From Streptomyces sp. NBC_00440 (GTDB lineage: Bacteria > Actinomycetota > Actinomycetes > Streptomycetales > Streptomycetaceae), in NCBI RefSeq assembly GCF_036014215.1, contig NZ_CP107921.1, positions 7,313,501 to 7,377,500 of the forward strand: a DNA stretch of 64,000 nt, given 5' to 3'. The position numbers and the translations under genes were made by a program. The notes below the pieces were generated by a model. It saw only the letters and a list, made by a program, of their open reading frames with translations, had not been told where the DNA came from and made no database searches. Below, one piece after another: positions 1 to 7,848 of the stretch (positions are counted from its first letter, which is position 1; every line of letters starts with the position of its first letter).

Positions 1-767
1 GCGGGGACCGCGCCGCAGCGCTGGCCGAGCGCGCCGAGTCGTACGCCCTGCGCCGCGCCACACTGGTGGGCGTGATCCACGAGACCTTCGTGGAGAAGGT
101 ACGGGCGATGGGCGTCGACCCCGGCCGGATCCGCCTCGTGCCCAACTGGAACCACATACCGGGCCCTTCGCGCCCGCGCGCGGAGAGCCGGGCCCGGCTC
201 GGCTGGCGCGACGGTGACACCGTCGTCCTGCACTCCGGGAACATGGGGCTCAAACAGGGGCTCGACGTCCTCGTCGAGGCGGCCAGACGTGATCCGGCCC
301 TGCGCGTGGTGCTGATGGGCGACGGCAACCAGCGCGGGACGCTCGCCGCGCTCGCCGCCGACGTACCCAATCTGCTGTTCATGCCGCCCGCCGATGACGG
401 TGAATTCCCGGACATTCTCGCGGCGGCCGACGTCCTCGCGGTCACCCAGCGGGCCTCGGTGCTCGACATGAGCGTCCCCTCCAAGCTGACCTCGTACTTC
501 GCGTCGGGGCGGCCGGTGATCGCCTCCGTCGCCGCCGAGGGCGGCACCGCTCAGGAAGTGCTCCGCTCGGGGGCCGGGGTGCTCGTTTCCCCGGAGGATC
601 CGGACGCTCTGCTGGCCGCGGTGCGTAGACTCGCCGCAGATCCGGTGACCGCCGATGCTCTGGGGGCTGAGGGGCCGCGTCATGTGGCGTCCCACTTGTC
701 GAGGGACGCGGGACTGGCGCGGATCGACGCACTGATCGAAGAGGCCTTGGGGGGTCCACACACGTGA
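1..767 (+). CDS. GT4-family glycosyltransferase, 5' end outside window
   Basis: The open frame runs in from the left edge, so the N-terminal half is missing. What remains is the C-terminal Rossmann lobe of a GT-B fold enzyme: a 'VLHSGNMGLKQGLDVLV' strand-loop, 'VLMGDGNQRG', and 'SVPSKLTSYFASGRPVIA' followed by a Glu-rich acceptor region, as in retaining GT4 transferases that use nucleotide sugars. It probably adds one sugar to the lipid-linked repeat unit on the cytoplasmic face of the membrane. Its stop overlaps the GTG start of the next gene by 4 bases, so it belongs to the same polysaccharide operon. The sugar and linkage cannot be told from sequence. Confidence 0.85.
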   Translation, partial: GDRAAALAERAESYALRRATLVGVIHETFVEKVRAMGVDPGRIRLVPNWNHIPGPSRPRAESRARLGWRDGDTVVLHSGNMGLKQGLDVLVEAARRDPALRVVLMGDGNQRGTLAALAADVPNLLFMPPADDGEFPDILAAADVLAVTQRASVLDMSVPSKLTSYFASGRPVIASVAAEGGTAQEVLRSGAGVLVSPEDPDALLAAVRRLAADPVTADALGAEGPRHVASHLSRDAGLARIDALIEEALGGPHT

Positions 768-2476
768 CGGACACGCATGCTTCCGCGGCGCGGGACGACG
801 AACCGGACCTGCTGAGGGACCAGTTCAGGCAACTGCTGCGCTACCGCCGTCTCATCGGCCTGGGGATCGGGGTCGGCCTGCTCGGCGGAGCCTGGCTCGG
901 CGTGACATCCGCCGAGAGCTATGCGGCGGCCAGCGACATCCGGCTGCGCGCCCCCACCAACGACCCCTTCAACCCGGCCGTTTCGGTCGACAAGACCATC
1001 AACATGGGCACGGAGCGGCAGACCGCGGTCAGCAGCAGCGTCGCCGAGGTCGCCGTCAAGGCCCTGGGCCTGCCCGACAGTCAGCTGGCCGCCTTCCAGC
1101 GCGGGCTCCAGGTCACCAACCCGCCGCAGACCATGGTGCTCCACTTCACCTACACGACGACTTCGCCCGGGGAGGCGGCCCGCCGGGCCAACGCCGTCAC
1201 CAAGGCGTACCTCGATCTGCGGAAGAAGCAGTGGGGCGATCTCCGGGACAGCATGGTCACCAAGTCCCAGAATCAGTTGAACCCGATCGCCAAGGAGCAG
1301 AACGACCTGGCCAAGCAGCTGGCGGCCGAGGGCAGCGGGGCCCCCGACTCCTCACGGGCCCGCAATGACGACCTGCTCAGCAAGGTCGGCACGCTCAACA
1401 GCCAGATAGCCAGCCTCAAGGCGCTCGACATGACGGCCGGCACCGTCATCGTCAAGGCCGTGCCGCCGACCGCCTCCAGCGGTCTCGGGCTGATCGTCTC
1501 GCTCGGTGTCGGCGGCGCCGTCGGTATCGCGCTCGGGCTGCTCGCCGCCTGGGTCCGGCTGGTCTTCGACCCGTCGCCCCGCTCGTCGGGCGACGTCGCC
1601 CGTGCGGTGCGGGCCCCCGTACTCGGCACCCTGCCGCGCGTCGCCGACGGCGGCCCGCTGCTCGCCGTGGACCAGTCGGACTCCCGCCTCGCCGAGGAGT
1701 ACCGCTCCGTGGCCTTCCGGCTCGCCTACGACCAGCGGTTCGCCGACCGCCGCCGGCTGCTCGTCGCCGCTCCGCGCGGCGGCAACAGCGAAGCGGCGGC
1801 GGCCGTGGCGGCCAACCTGGCCGCGTCGTTCGCCGAGACCGGCAAGGACGTGCTGCTCGTCGAGGCGGACCTGCGCACACCGTCCCTCACCGCCCGGCTG
1901 CGCGCCAACTCGCCCAGCCGCCCCGGGTGGAGCCTGCCGCCCGACTTCGACGAGTCCGGCTGGCCGGGCCCGCGGCAACTCCAGGTCGACGCGGGCGAGT
2001 CGGGGGTCTTCGACCTGATCCCGGGGGAGCGCGTACGGAATGTGGCGCGCGCCCTCACATCGGCCCGGGTGACCCGGCTGATCGAGGAGGCCGACTCACC
2101 GAACGCGACGGTCGTCGTGCTGGCCCCGCCGGTCCTTGCCTACGCCGACGCGCTGGCGCTGGTCGACCGGGTGGACGGTGTGCTGGTCGTCTGCGATCCG
2201 CGTGCCGTGCACCGGGCCGACCTCGTCCGCATCCGGGAGCTGATCACCGGCGCGGGCGGCACCGTACTGGGCGCCGTCACCCACGCGGCCTCCCGCAGGG
2301 CGGGCCGCCGTACCGCGGCCAAGTCCGGGCACCGGGGCGGAGGCAGCCGGGCATCGGGCAGACCCCTGCCGCCGGGCCCGGCGCCGCAGCTTCCGGCACC
2401 GCCCCCGGCGGCACCACGCGTCCCCGCCGGGGACGACACCGTCGCCCTCGGCACGATCCGCGCCGGAGACCGGTGA
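764..2476 (+). CDS. Wzz/BY-kinase-like polysaccharide chain-length protein with degenerate P-loop
   Basis: The layout is that of a polysaccharide co-polymerase: a cytoplasmic N-terminus, a first membrane segment near residues 30-50, an extracytoplasmic Wzz-like stretch, and a second membrane segment near 238-262. A cytoplasmic MinD/BY-kinase-like domain and a Pro/Arg-rich tail follow. The expected Walker A loop near residue 337 reads APRGGNSEA, without the GxGKS/T lysine. 'VLLVEADLRTP' near residue 365 keeps the Walker A' shape, the Walker B Asp is replaced around 'VVVLAPP', and no tyrosine cluster ends the protein. It is therefore likely a scaffold rather than an active kinase. GTG start in a 4-base GTGA overlap with the preceding gene; it also overlaps the flippase gene by 4 bases. 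Confidence 0.8.
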   Translation: MTDTHASAARDDEPDLLRDQFRQLLRYRRLIGLGIGVGLLGGAWLGVTSAESYAAASDIRLRAPTNDPFNPAVSVDKTINMGTERQTAVSSSVAEVAVKALGLPDSQLAAFQRGLQVTNPPQTMVLHFTYTTTSPGEAARRANAVTKAYLDLRKKQWGDLRDSMVTKSQNQLNPIAKEQNDLAKQLAAEGSGAPDSSRARNDDLLSKVGTLNSQIASLKALDMTAGTVIVKAVPPTASSGLGLIVSLGVGGAVGIALGLLAAWVRLVFDPSPRSSGDVARAVRAPVLGTLPRVADGGPLLAVDQSDSRLAEEYRSVAFRLAYDQRFADRRRLLVAAPRGGNSEAAAAVAANLAASFAETGKDVLLVEADLRTPSLTARLRANSPSRPGWSLPPDFDESGWPGPRQLQVDAGESGVFDLIPGERVRNVARALTSARVTRLIEEADSPNATVVVLAPPVLAYADALALVDRVDGVLVVCDPRAVHRADLVRIRELITGAGGTVLGAVTHAASRRAGRRTAAKSGHRGGGSRASGRPLPPGPAPQLPAPPPAAPRVPAGDDTVALGTIRAGDR

Positions 2477-3717
2477 GACGCTCGGCCGTCGTCGCCGCTT
2501 CGGTGCTGGACCAGGCCGCATCCAGCCTGACCAACATCCTGGTCCTGGTGATGGCGGCCCGGGTCTCGACCACCGCCGGGTTCGCGGCGTTCTCGATGGT
2601 CTATCTGACGTTCACGGTGCTGCTCGGCCTCAACATGTCGTACGTCGGCCAGGCAGTCGTACTGGAGCGCGGCGACCGGACGGCGCTCGCATCCGCGTGC
2701 CGCTCGGCCGCCGCCTTCACCGCCTGCGCCTCGCTCGCCGCCGGCGCGCTGCTGGCGGCGGGCGGGGCGGCCGTCGGTGGCCGGCTCGGGCACACCTTCC
2801 TGGCGCTGGGTCTTGTCCTGCCCTTCGTGCTGCTCCAGGACGGGCTGCGCTACTCCTTCTCCGCGCTCCAGCAGCCGCACCGGGCGCTGGCCGCCGATGT
2901 ACTGCGGCTGCTCTGCGTGGTGCCCGCGCTGCTCCTCCAGCCCCATCACGCGGGTCCCGCCCGGCTGGTGGCCGTCTGGGGGCTCTCCGCCGTCCCGGCG
3001 CTGCTGGCCGGCCTGCTCCTGCTGCGGCCCCTGGTGAGCGGCGCCACCACCCAGGTACGGCGCTATCTGCGGCGCGGCCACCTCGGGATGCGGTTCGTCG
3101 TCGAGTTCGCCGTCGGCAACGCCTCCAGCCAGCTGGCGGTCCTCGGCCTCGGCCTCTTCGCCAGCCCGCTGGCCGTCGGCGCGCTGCGCGGCGCCACCAC
3201 CCTCTTCGGCCCGCTCAACGTGCTGTTCAACTCGGTCAACGCCTTCGGCCCGCCGGTACTCGGCAGACTGGGCGGCCGGCGCGCCACCGCGCGAGCCGCC
3301 GCGGTCCTGGGCTGTGTACTGGCCGGGGTGGGCTTCGGCTGGGCCGCGGTCCTGTACGCCCTGCCCGACCGGGTGGGGCGCCAACTTCTCGGCGCCACCT
3401 GGCAGTCGGCGTCCGCGCTGCTGCCCGCCACCGGCAGCCAGTACGCGGTGATGGCGCTGGGGACCTGCGCCCTGGTCACCCTCCGGGTGCTCAGCCCGCG
3501 CGCGACCCTGTCGCTCCAGGTGGTCTTCTCGCTGGTCTCCGTGGCGCTGATGCTCGGCGGCTATCCGCTCGGTGGCGCCATCGGGGCGGCCTGGGGGCTC
3601 GCGGCGGGCTCCGCGCTCAAGGCCGTCGCCGCCTGGGCCCGGGTCGTACGGCTGGGCCCGGTGGCCGGTCCGGTCGCCGACGGGGACGCTCAGCGCAGCG
3701 CCGCGCCCCTGTCCTGA
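2473..3717 (+). CDS. Wzx-like polysaccharide flippase (MOP superfamily)
   Basis: 414 residues, almost entirely hydrophobic, with about 12 predicted membrane segments and short basic loops, as in the oligosaccharidyl-lipid flippase branch of the MOP superfamily. The expected role is moving the undecaprenyl-linked repeat unit across the cytoplasmic membrane. The GTG start at 2473 was chosen because it overlaps the Wzz-like stop by GTGA and gives a normal N-terminus; the open frame extends further upstream only as an overlap. The 3' end overlaps the convergent polymerase gene by 28 bases. Family assignment rests on topology and gene context rather than a diagnostic motif. Confidence 0.75.
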   Translation: MRRSAVVAASVLDQAASSLTNILVLVMAARVSTTAGFAAFSMVYLTFTVLLGLNMSYVGQAVVLERGDRTALASACRSAAAFTACASLAAGALLAAGGAAVGGRLGHTFLALGLVLPFVLLQDGLRYSFSALQQPHRALAADVLRLLCVVPALLLQPHHAGPARLVAVWGLSAVPALLAGLLLLRPLVSGATTQVRRYLRRGHLGMRFVVEFAVGNASSQLAVLGLGLFASPLAVGALRGATTLFGPLNVLFNSVNAFGPPVLGRLGGRRATARAAAVLGCVLAGVGFGWAAVLYALPDRVGRQLLGATWQSASALLPATGSQYAVMALGTCALVTLRVLSPRATLSLQVVFSLVSVALMLGGYPLGGAIGAAWGLAAGSALKAVAAWARVVRLGPVAGPVADGDAQRSAAPLS

Positions 3718-5231
3718 CGGTAGGTGGTGACCATCGCGATGCAGATGACCGCGATGGCCACCCGCCCCGACGCCTGGAGCAGCGGACCGCGCAGCAGGAT
3801 GAACGAGTAGCCCGCGACGAGCGGCACCACGAGCGAGATCAGGCTGCCCGGAGGCGTACGCCGGATCGCGCGGCGGGCGTATCTCCGGTCCACCCGGGCG
3901 GCCGCGTATCCCATCGCGAGCAGCCCCAGGGTCATTCCGACCGGACCGAAGTCGATCCACAGCTCCGCCCAGATCGGCGAGGAGAGGTTGGTGTTGACCG
4001 CGTCCATCCACTCACCGACCATCACACCGGTGTCGTGCGGCTTGCCCGGCCACACCGAGCGCGGAACGGCGAACAGGATGGACCCGGCCAGCTGCTTGCC
4101 GTAGAGGTGCCCCACCCCGGACCGCTCGAAGGTGATGGTGTTGGCGAACATCCCGATCTGGTCGTAGTCCTTGAGCGCCAGTGGCTCCAGCACCGAAGTG
4201 GTTTCCACCGGGTGGTAGTTCTGCTCGTCGTAGCGGAAGCGGTCGGCGAACGGGAAGATCACCAGCGCCACCACCACCCCCAGGCTCAGTGCCGAGCGGT
4301 ACATCGCCGCGCTGACCGGGAAGAGAGTGAACAACAGTGCGAGCAGCACGGTCAGGAACCAGTAACGCGGGTTCGAGATCGGGTTGTTGACCACCGTGTT
4401 CAGCGCGGCCAGGGCGAACCAGACGCCGATCACGGCGGGAGACCTGCGGGCCCGCCGCGATGTGACGAGCCAGCGCGTGTACGCGAGCAGCGCGAAGAGC
4501 GCGGGGACCGTACCGAAGCCGCGCAGCAGGGCCTGACCGGCCTGCGAGTCGGCCTGCGAGATGCCCGCCTCCTCGATCCCTGCGATGATCTCCTGGCGGC
4601 TGCTGAAGAAGACGGCGGGCCCGCCCAGTTTGACGACGAGCGCCCCGCTGCACACGAAAGCCACCACGACCAGCAGATACAGCCGCCTGCGGTGCACCAG
4701 CGCGGGCCGCGTCTCACCACGGCCCTTGCCCCCGGGCCGGTGCCGGGCGAGCAGCGCCCCCACGTCGAAGGCCGCGCACCCGATCAGGACCAGCGCCACG
4801 GCCTCCGTCACGTCCGAGCGCGGCCCCACCACCGGCGTGGGGACCTTGCCGAGCACCGCCTGTGCCAGCGGCGCCACCCCCATCGCCATGTAGACGAAGA
4901 GCCAGAACGACCCCTGGAGCAGCTTGCGGTGGCTGGTCAGCACCATGCCGGACAGCCTGGCGCCCGCGTACACGGTCAGGGTGAGCTGGAGCCAGTACGC
5001 GGCGTCGTGGACCCCGTCACCCGGCTGTACGGCGACGAGCAGCGGCAGCACGAGCGAGAGCCCGAGCGCGAGCGGCACCGACAGGGCCCGGGAGAGCAGC
5101 GTGCGCGGGGAGACGGCGGGCGCGAAGCGGAGGGCGGCCGCGGGGGGCAGGACAGGTCCTGGAAGCGGACCGCGCCCGGCGGCAGCGGCCGGAGCTTCCG
5201 GCCGGGCGCCCTCGCTGGTGTCCGTCGCCAT
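3690..5231 (-). CDS. Wzy-like O-antigen/exopolysaccharide polymerase
   Basis: 513 residues with a proline/alanine-rich cytoplasmic N-terminus of about 40 residues, then around 11-12 membrane helices and a large extracytoplasmic loop (the '...RYDEQNYHPVE...' region) typical of O-antigen polymerase-type proteins. It would join flipped repeat units at the outer face of the membrane. ATG at 5231 was preferred over a TTG 24 bases upstream because a G-rich ribosome site precedes it. The gene is convergent with the flippase and divergent from the acetyltransferase gene. Wzy proteins are poorly conserved, so the call depends on topology plus neighbours. Confidence 0.75.
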   Translation of the reverse strand: MATDTSEGARPEAPAAAAGRGPLPGPVLPPAAALRFAPAVSPRTLLSRALSVPLALGLSLVLPLLVAVQPGDGVHDAAYWLQLTLTVYAGARLSGMVLTSHRKLLQGSFWLFVYMAMGVAPLAQAVLGKVPTPVVGPRSDVTEAVALVLIGCAAFDVGALLARHRPGGKGRGETRPALVHRRRLYLLVVVAFVCSGALVVKLGGPAVFFSSRQEIIAGIEEAGISQADSQAGQALLRGFGTVPALFALLAYTRWLVTSRRARRSPAVIGVWFALAALNTVVNNPISNPRYWFLTVLLALLFTLFPVSAAMYRSALSLGVVVALVIFPFADRFRYDEQNYHPVETTSVLEPLALKDYDQIGMFANTITFERSGVGHLYGKQLAGSILFAVPRSVWPGKPHDTGVMVGEWMDAVNTNLSSPIWAELWIDFGPVGMTLGLLAMGYAAARVDRRYARRAIRRTPPGSLISLVVPLVAGYSFILLRGPLLQASGRVAIAVICIAMVTTYRQDRGAALR

Positions 5232-5249
5232 GGATGGCCCCCGCCCCCT

Positions 5250-5298
5250 GTTCAACGCCCCTGGTTGAACGACCCTGTTGAACGTCCCTGGTTGAACG
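5250..5298. repeat. Short repeats (GTTCAACG / GTTGAACG) upstream of the polymerase gene
   Basis: One GTTCAACG (5250-5257) and three GTTGAACG copies (5264, 5277 and 5291) spaced 13-14 bases apart lie in the divergent promoter region between the polymerase and acetyltransferase genes. They are close to a full helical turn and a quarter apart. They could be regulator half-sites or slippage duplications. Confidence 0.5.
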
Positions 5299-5381
5299 CC
5301 CCGCTGTACTTCCCCGCCCGCAGTCTACCGAGGCCGCTGTCCTCCCGTAGCTTCCGGCGGCTGCGCGTATCACCCACTAGG

Positions 5382-5393
5382 CTGAGCGCTCAG
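5382..5393. promoter_or_regulatory. Perfect 12-bp palindrome CTGAGCGCTCAG
   Basis: A perfect palindrome 33 bases before the start of the acetyltransferase gene, in the divergent intergenic region. Position and symmetry fit an operator for a dimeric repressor acting on the acetyltransferase/glycosyltransferase pair. No regulator can be named. Confidence 0.4.
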
Positions 5394-5425
5394 GCGTCTG
5401 GGGAGGCGCCAGTGGGGGTGAAGTG

Positions 5426-5962
5426 ATGCGGAATCTACCGGCGTTCACGCTGGCCGGATACGACAAGGGCCGGGGGCGGCTGACGCAGGCGCTGTGGTTC
5501 GCCGTGATGAACACCGTCTTCATGGCGTGGTTCTGCCCGGCCCGGCTGCGGGTCGCGCTGCTGCGGGCCTTCGGCGCGACGGTCGGTGAAGGGGTGCTGA
5601 TACGGCACCGGGTACGGGTCCTGTGGCCGTGGAAGCTGACCGTGGGGGACCACACCTGGATCGGTGAGGGTGCCTGGCTGCTCAATCTGGAGCCGGTCAC
5701 CCTGGGGGCGCATGTCTGTGTCTCCCAGGAGGCGCTGCTCTGCACCGGCAGCCATGACCACCGTGCCGCCGACTTCCGCTACCGCAACGCCCCGATCGTG
5801 GTGAAGGACGGCGCCTGGGTCGCCGCCCGCGCCACGGTGCTCGCGGGCGTCACCATCGGCGCGCAGGCCGTCGTCGCGGCGGGCACGGTCGTCCACCGGG
5901 ACCTCCCGGACCTCACGCTGCACACGGCGGATGGCCGGCGTCCGGTGCAGGAGCCCGTATGA
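5426..5962 (+). CDS. WcaF-like hexapeptide-repeat acetyltransferase
   Basis: 178 residues of the left-handed beta-helix type: repeated hexapeptides such as 'VGEGVLIRHRVRV', 'LTVGDHTWIGEGAWL', 'LGAHVCVSQEALL', then 'VVKDGAWVAARATVLAGVTIGAQAVVAAGTVV'. The N-terminal 50 residues and the 'GSHD' loop match the colanic-acid WcaF subgroup, which O-acetylates sugars in an exopolysaccharide using acetyl-CoA. GTG (5423) and ATG (5426) are adjacent codons in frame; ATG is used here, with GGGGGTGAAG upstream as ribosome site. The stop overlaps the next ATG (ATGA), so it is translationally coupled to the following glycosyltransferase. Confidence 0.8.
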   Translation: MRNLPAFTLAGYDKGRGRLTQALWFAVMNTVFMAWFCPARLRVALLRAFGATVGEGVLIRHRVRVLWPWKLTVGDHTWIGEGAWLLNLEPVTLGAHVCVSQEALLCTGSHDHRAADFRYRNAPIVVKDGAWVAARATVLAGVTIGAQAVVAAGTVVHRDLPDLTLHTADGRRPVQEPV

Positions 5963-7119
5963 GAGTCCTGCACACCGTCACCCTGCACAGCCCGACGCAC
6001 GCCTTCGGCGGTCCCGTCCGGGTCGCGCTCAACCTCTCCCGCGGACTGCGGGAGCGCGGTCACGAGGCGCGGCTCGTCGCCCTCGGCGACGGCTTCGGCG
6101 GGCGGCTGCCCACCGAGGTGGAGGGCGTGCCCGCCCGGCTCTTCCAGGCCCGCAGAATGCTGCCGCTCGGCTTCAGCGGCATCACGTCGCCCGCCCTGGT
6201 CGCGGCCGCCGGGCGCCTGGTCCGCGACGCCGACCTCGTCCATGTGCACCTCGCACGCGACCTGGTGACCCTGCCGGTCGCCCTGGCGGCCCTGCGCGCG
6301 GGCAAGCCGCTCGTGCTCCAGACCCACGGCATGGTCGACCCGAGCGACCGGCTCCTCGCGAAGGTGCTCGACGCGCTGGCCGTCCGCAGGGTGCTCCGCC
6401 GCGCATCGGCCGTGCTGTATCTGACCGACCACGAGCGCCGGGGCCTCGAAGCCGTCGCCCCGACCGGCCCCGGGAACCCCCTCCACCTGGTGCGCCTGGT
6501 GAACGGAGTGCCGGCCCAGGAGGCCGGGCCCACCCCGTCCGGACCCCCGCGCGTGCTGTACGCGGCCAGGCTCCAGGCCAGGAAGCGGCCGCAGGACTTC
6601 GTGGCCGCGGTCCCGGAGATCCTGCGCCACCACCCCGACGCCGAGTTCGTCGTGGCCGGGCCCGACGAGGGCGAACTCGCCTCCGTACAGGCGCTCATCA
6701 GCAGCCTCGGGCTCGGCGAGCGCGTGCACTGCCCCGGTTCGCTCTCGGCCGGTGAGATGCTCGCCGAGCTACAGCACGCCCACGTCTATGTGCTGCCGTC
6801 GGTGGACGAGCCGTTCCCGATGTCGGTCCTGGAAGCCCTCGCGGCCGGGACGCCCGCCGTGGTCACGCACTCCAACGGGCTCGCCCGGGACATCGCGGGC
6901 ACCGGGGCCGGCCGCGTGGTCGGCGGCGCCGCGGAGCTGGCCGCCGGGGTGCTGGAGCTGCTGGACCCCGGCGCCAACGAGGCGGCCTCCGCCGCGGCCC
7001 GGAAGCTGGCGGCGGAGGCGTTCTCGATGGACGCCGTGCTCGACACCCTCATCGGGGTGTACGAGGGGTGCGCGAGCGGTGTTACGCGGGCACCCAGGCG
7101 TAGCAGCCGGAAGACGTGA
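5959..7119 (+). CDS. GT4-family glycosyltransferase
   Basis: 386 residues, full GT-B fold. The N-terminal lobe opens with 'HTVTLHSPTHAFGGPVRVALNLSRGLRERGHE', including the glycine-rich acceptor loop of GT4 enzymes. The C-terminal lobe holds 'VLYAARLQARKRPQDFV', 'VVAGPDEGEL' and the retaining-transferase EX7E element in 'EPFPMSVLEALAAGTPAVV'. Coupled to the acetyltransferase by an ATGA overlap. It probably adds a sugar to the lipid-linked repeat unit in the cytoplasm. The last 38 bases overlap the convergent lipoprotein gene. Confidence 0.87.
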   Translation: MRVLHTVTLHSPTHAFGGPVRVALNLSRGLRERGHEARLVALGDGFGGRLPTEVEGVPARLFQARRMLPLGFSGITSPALVAAAGRLVRDADLVHVHLARDLVTLPVALAALRAGKPLVLQTHGMVDPSDRLLAKVLDALAVRRVLRRASAVLYLTDHERRGLEAVAPTGPGNPLHLVRLVNGVPAQEAGPTPSGPPRVLYAARLQARKRPQDFVAAVPEILRHHPDAEFVVAGPDEGELASVQALISSLGLGERVHCPGSLSAGEMLAELQHAHVYVLPSVDEPFPMSVLEALAAGTPAVVTHSNGLARDIAGTGAGRVVGGAAELAAGVLELLDPGANEAASAAARKLAAEAFSMDAVLDTLIGVYEGCASGVTRAPRRSSRKT

Positions 7120-7765
7120 ACTCGGCCGCGCCCGCAGGGATCCGGGCCTCGACGGTCCCCTTGGCGCCCGTGCCCGGCCCGGATGCGAGCACCTTGCCGC
7201 CGCTTCCCGACACCCGCCAGGTGCAGTCGGCAGCGGACGTCAGGGCGCGGTAGGTGCCCGCCCGCGGGTTCTTCCGGGTGCCGTCGGGGAAGCCCGCGTC
7301 CGCGGCCTTGAGCACCGGCTTCTGGTCCGGACAGAGCAGCGTGATGGCGGCCTTCGCGTCGGGGATGTCACCCGCGATGACCGCCCCCACCGCCGCGTTC
7401 CTGTCGTGTGCGGCGGTCCTGGCCACCCGCTGGCAGCTCTCCTGACCCGTCTGCAGCACGGCGGAGGGATCCATGTCCTGCGGCACCCGCCCGCTCAGAT
7501 ACTTCTTGTCCTTCTTGCTGAACGAGCCGGTGACGGGGGTGAGCCGGGAGTCCGGCAGCATCGGCTCCTTCGCCGAGGGGGACGGCGCGGGACCGGTCGC
7601 GGTCTGCTGGTCCGGGATGCTCGCCGCCGGGGCCGGGCTGTGCCGGGCGCCGGCCCCGCTCTTCCCGCCGTCGTGCGGGGAACCGGACGAACCGCAGGCG
7701 GAGACGGAGACGAGGGCGGCCAGCGCGGCCGCGGCGGCCGCCGCACGCCGGTGGAGTGGACGCAT
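7082..7765 (-). CDS. Secreted lipoprotein of unknown function
   Basis: 227 residues. The N-terminus has basic MRPLHRR, an alanine-rich hydrophobic core and a lipobox VSAC with Cys at about residue 24, so it should be lipid-anchored outside the membrane. A Ser/Pro-rich linker of about 50 residues follows, then a compact domain with Cys residues in 'GQESCQRVA', 'ITLLCPDQ', 'AADCTWRV' and 'SSGCYAW' that could form disulfides. ATG at 7765 is preferred over an upstream in-frame start because AGGAGC lies 7 bases before it. I do not recognise the domain. It lies next to the large LamG protein gene, separated by a strong terminator. Confidence 0.7.
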   Translation of the reverse strand: MRPLHRRAAAAAAALAALVSVSACGSSGSPHDGGKSGAGARHSPAPAASIPDQQTATGPAPSPSAKEPMLPDSRLTPVTGSFSKKDKKYLSGRVPQDMDPSAVLQTGQESCQRVARTAAHDRNAAVGAVIAGDIPDAKAAITLLCPDQKPVLKAADAGFPDGTRKNPRAGTYRALTSAADCTWRVSGSGGKVLASGPGTGAKGTVEARIPAGAAEFTSSGCYAWVPA

Positions 7766-7789
7766 GAGAGTGCTCCTGTGGTACGGGCG

Positions 7790-7819
7790 GTGCGGGGCCC
7801 GGCTGACCGGGCCCCGCAC
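7790..7819 (-). terminator. Strong hairpin between the LamG protein and lipoprotein genes
   Basis: Thirteen-base perfect arms (7790-7802 and 7807-7819) around a CTGA loop, 30 bases past the LamG-protein stop. There is no U-run, as is common for Streptomyces terminators. It should separate that transcript from the downstream lipoprotein gene. Confidence 0.75.
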
Positions 7820-7848
7820 GCTGTCAGTGAGGTGGCGTCACCTGCGGA

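Noticed and set aside
2140..5426. Very long frames opposite or across the flippase and polymerase genes
   Set aside because: Arg/Gly/Pro-rich composition without any fold, caused by high third-position GC; the genes in the other frames carry the recognisable membrane proteins.
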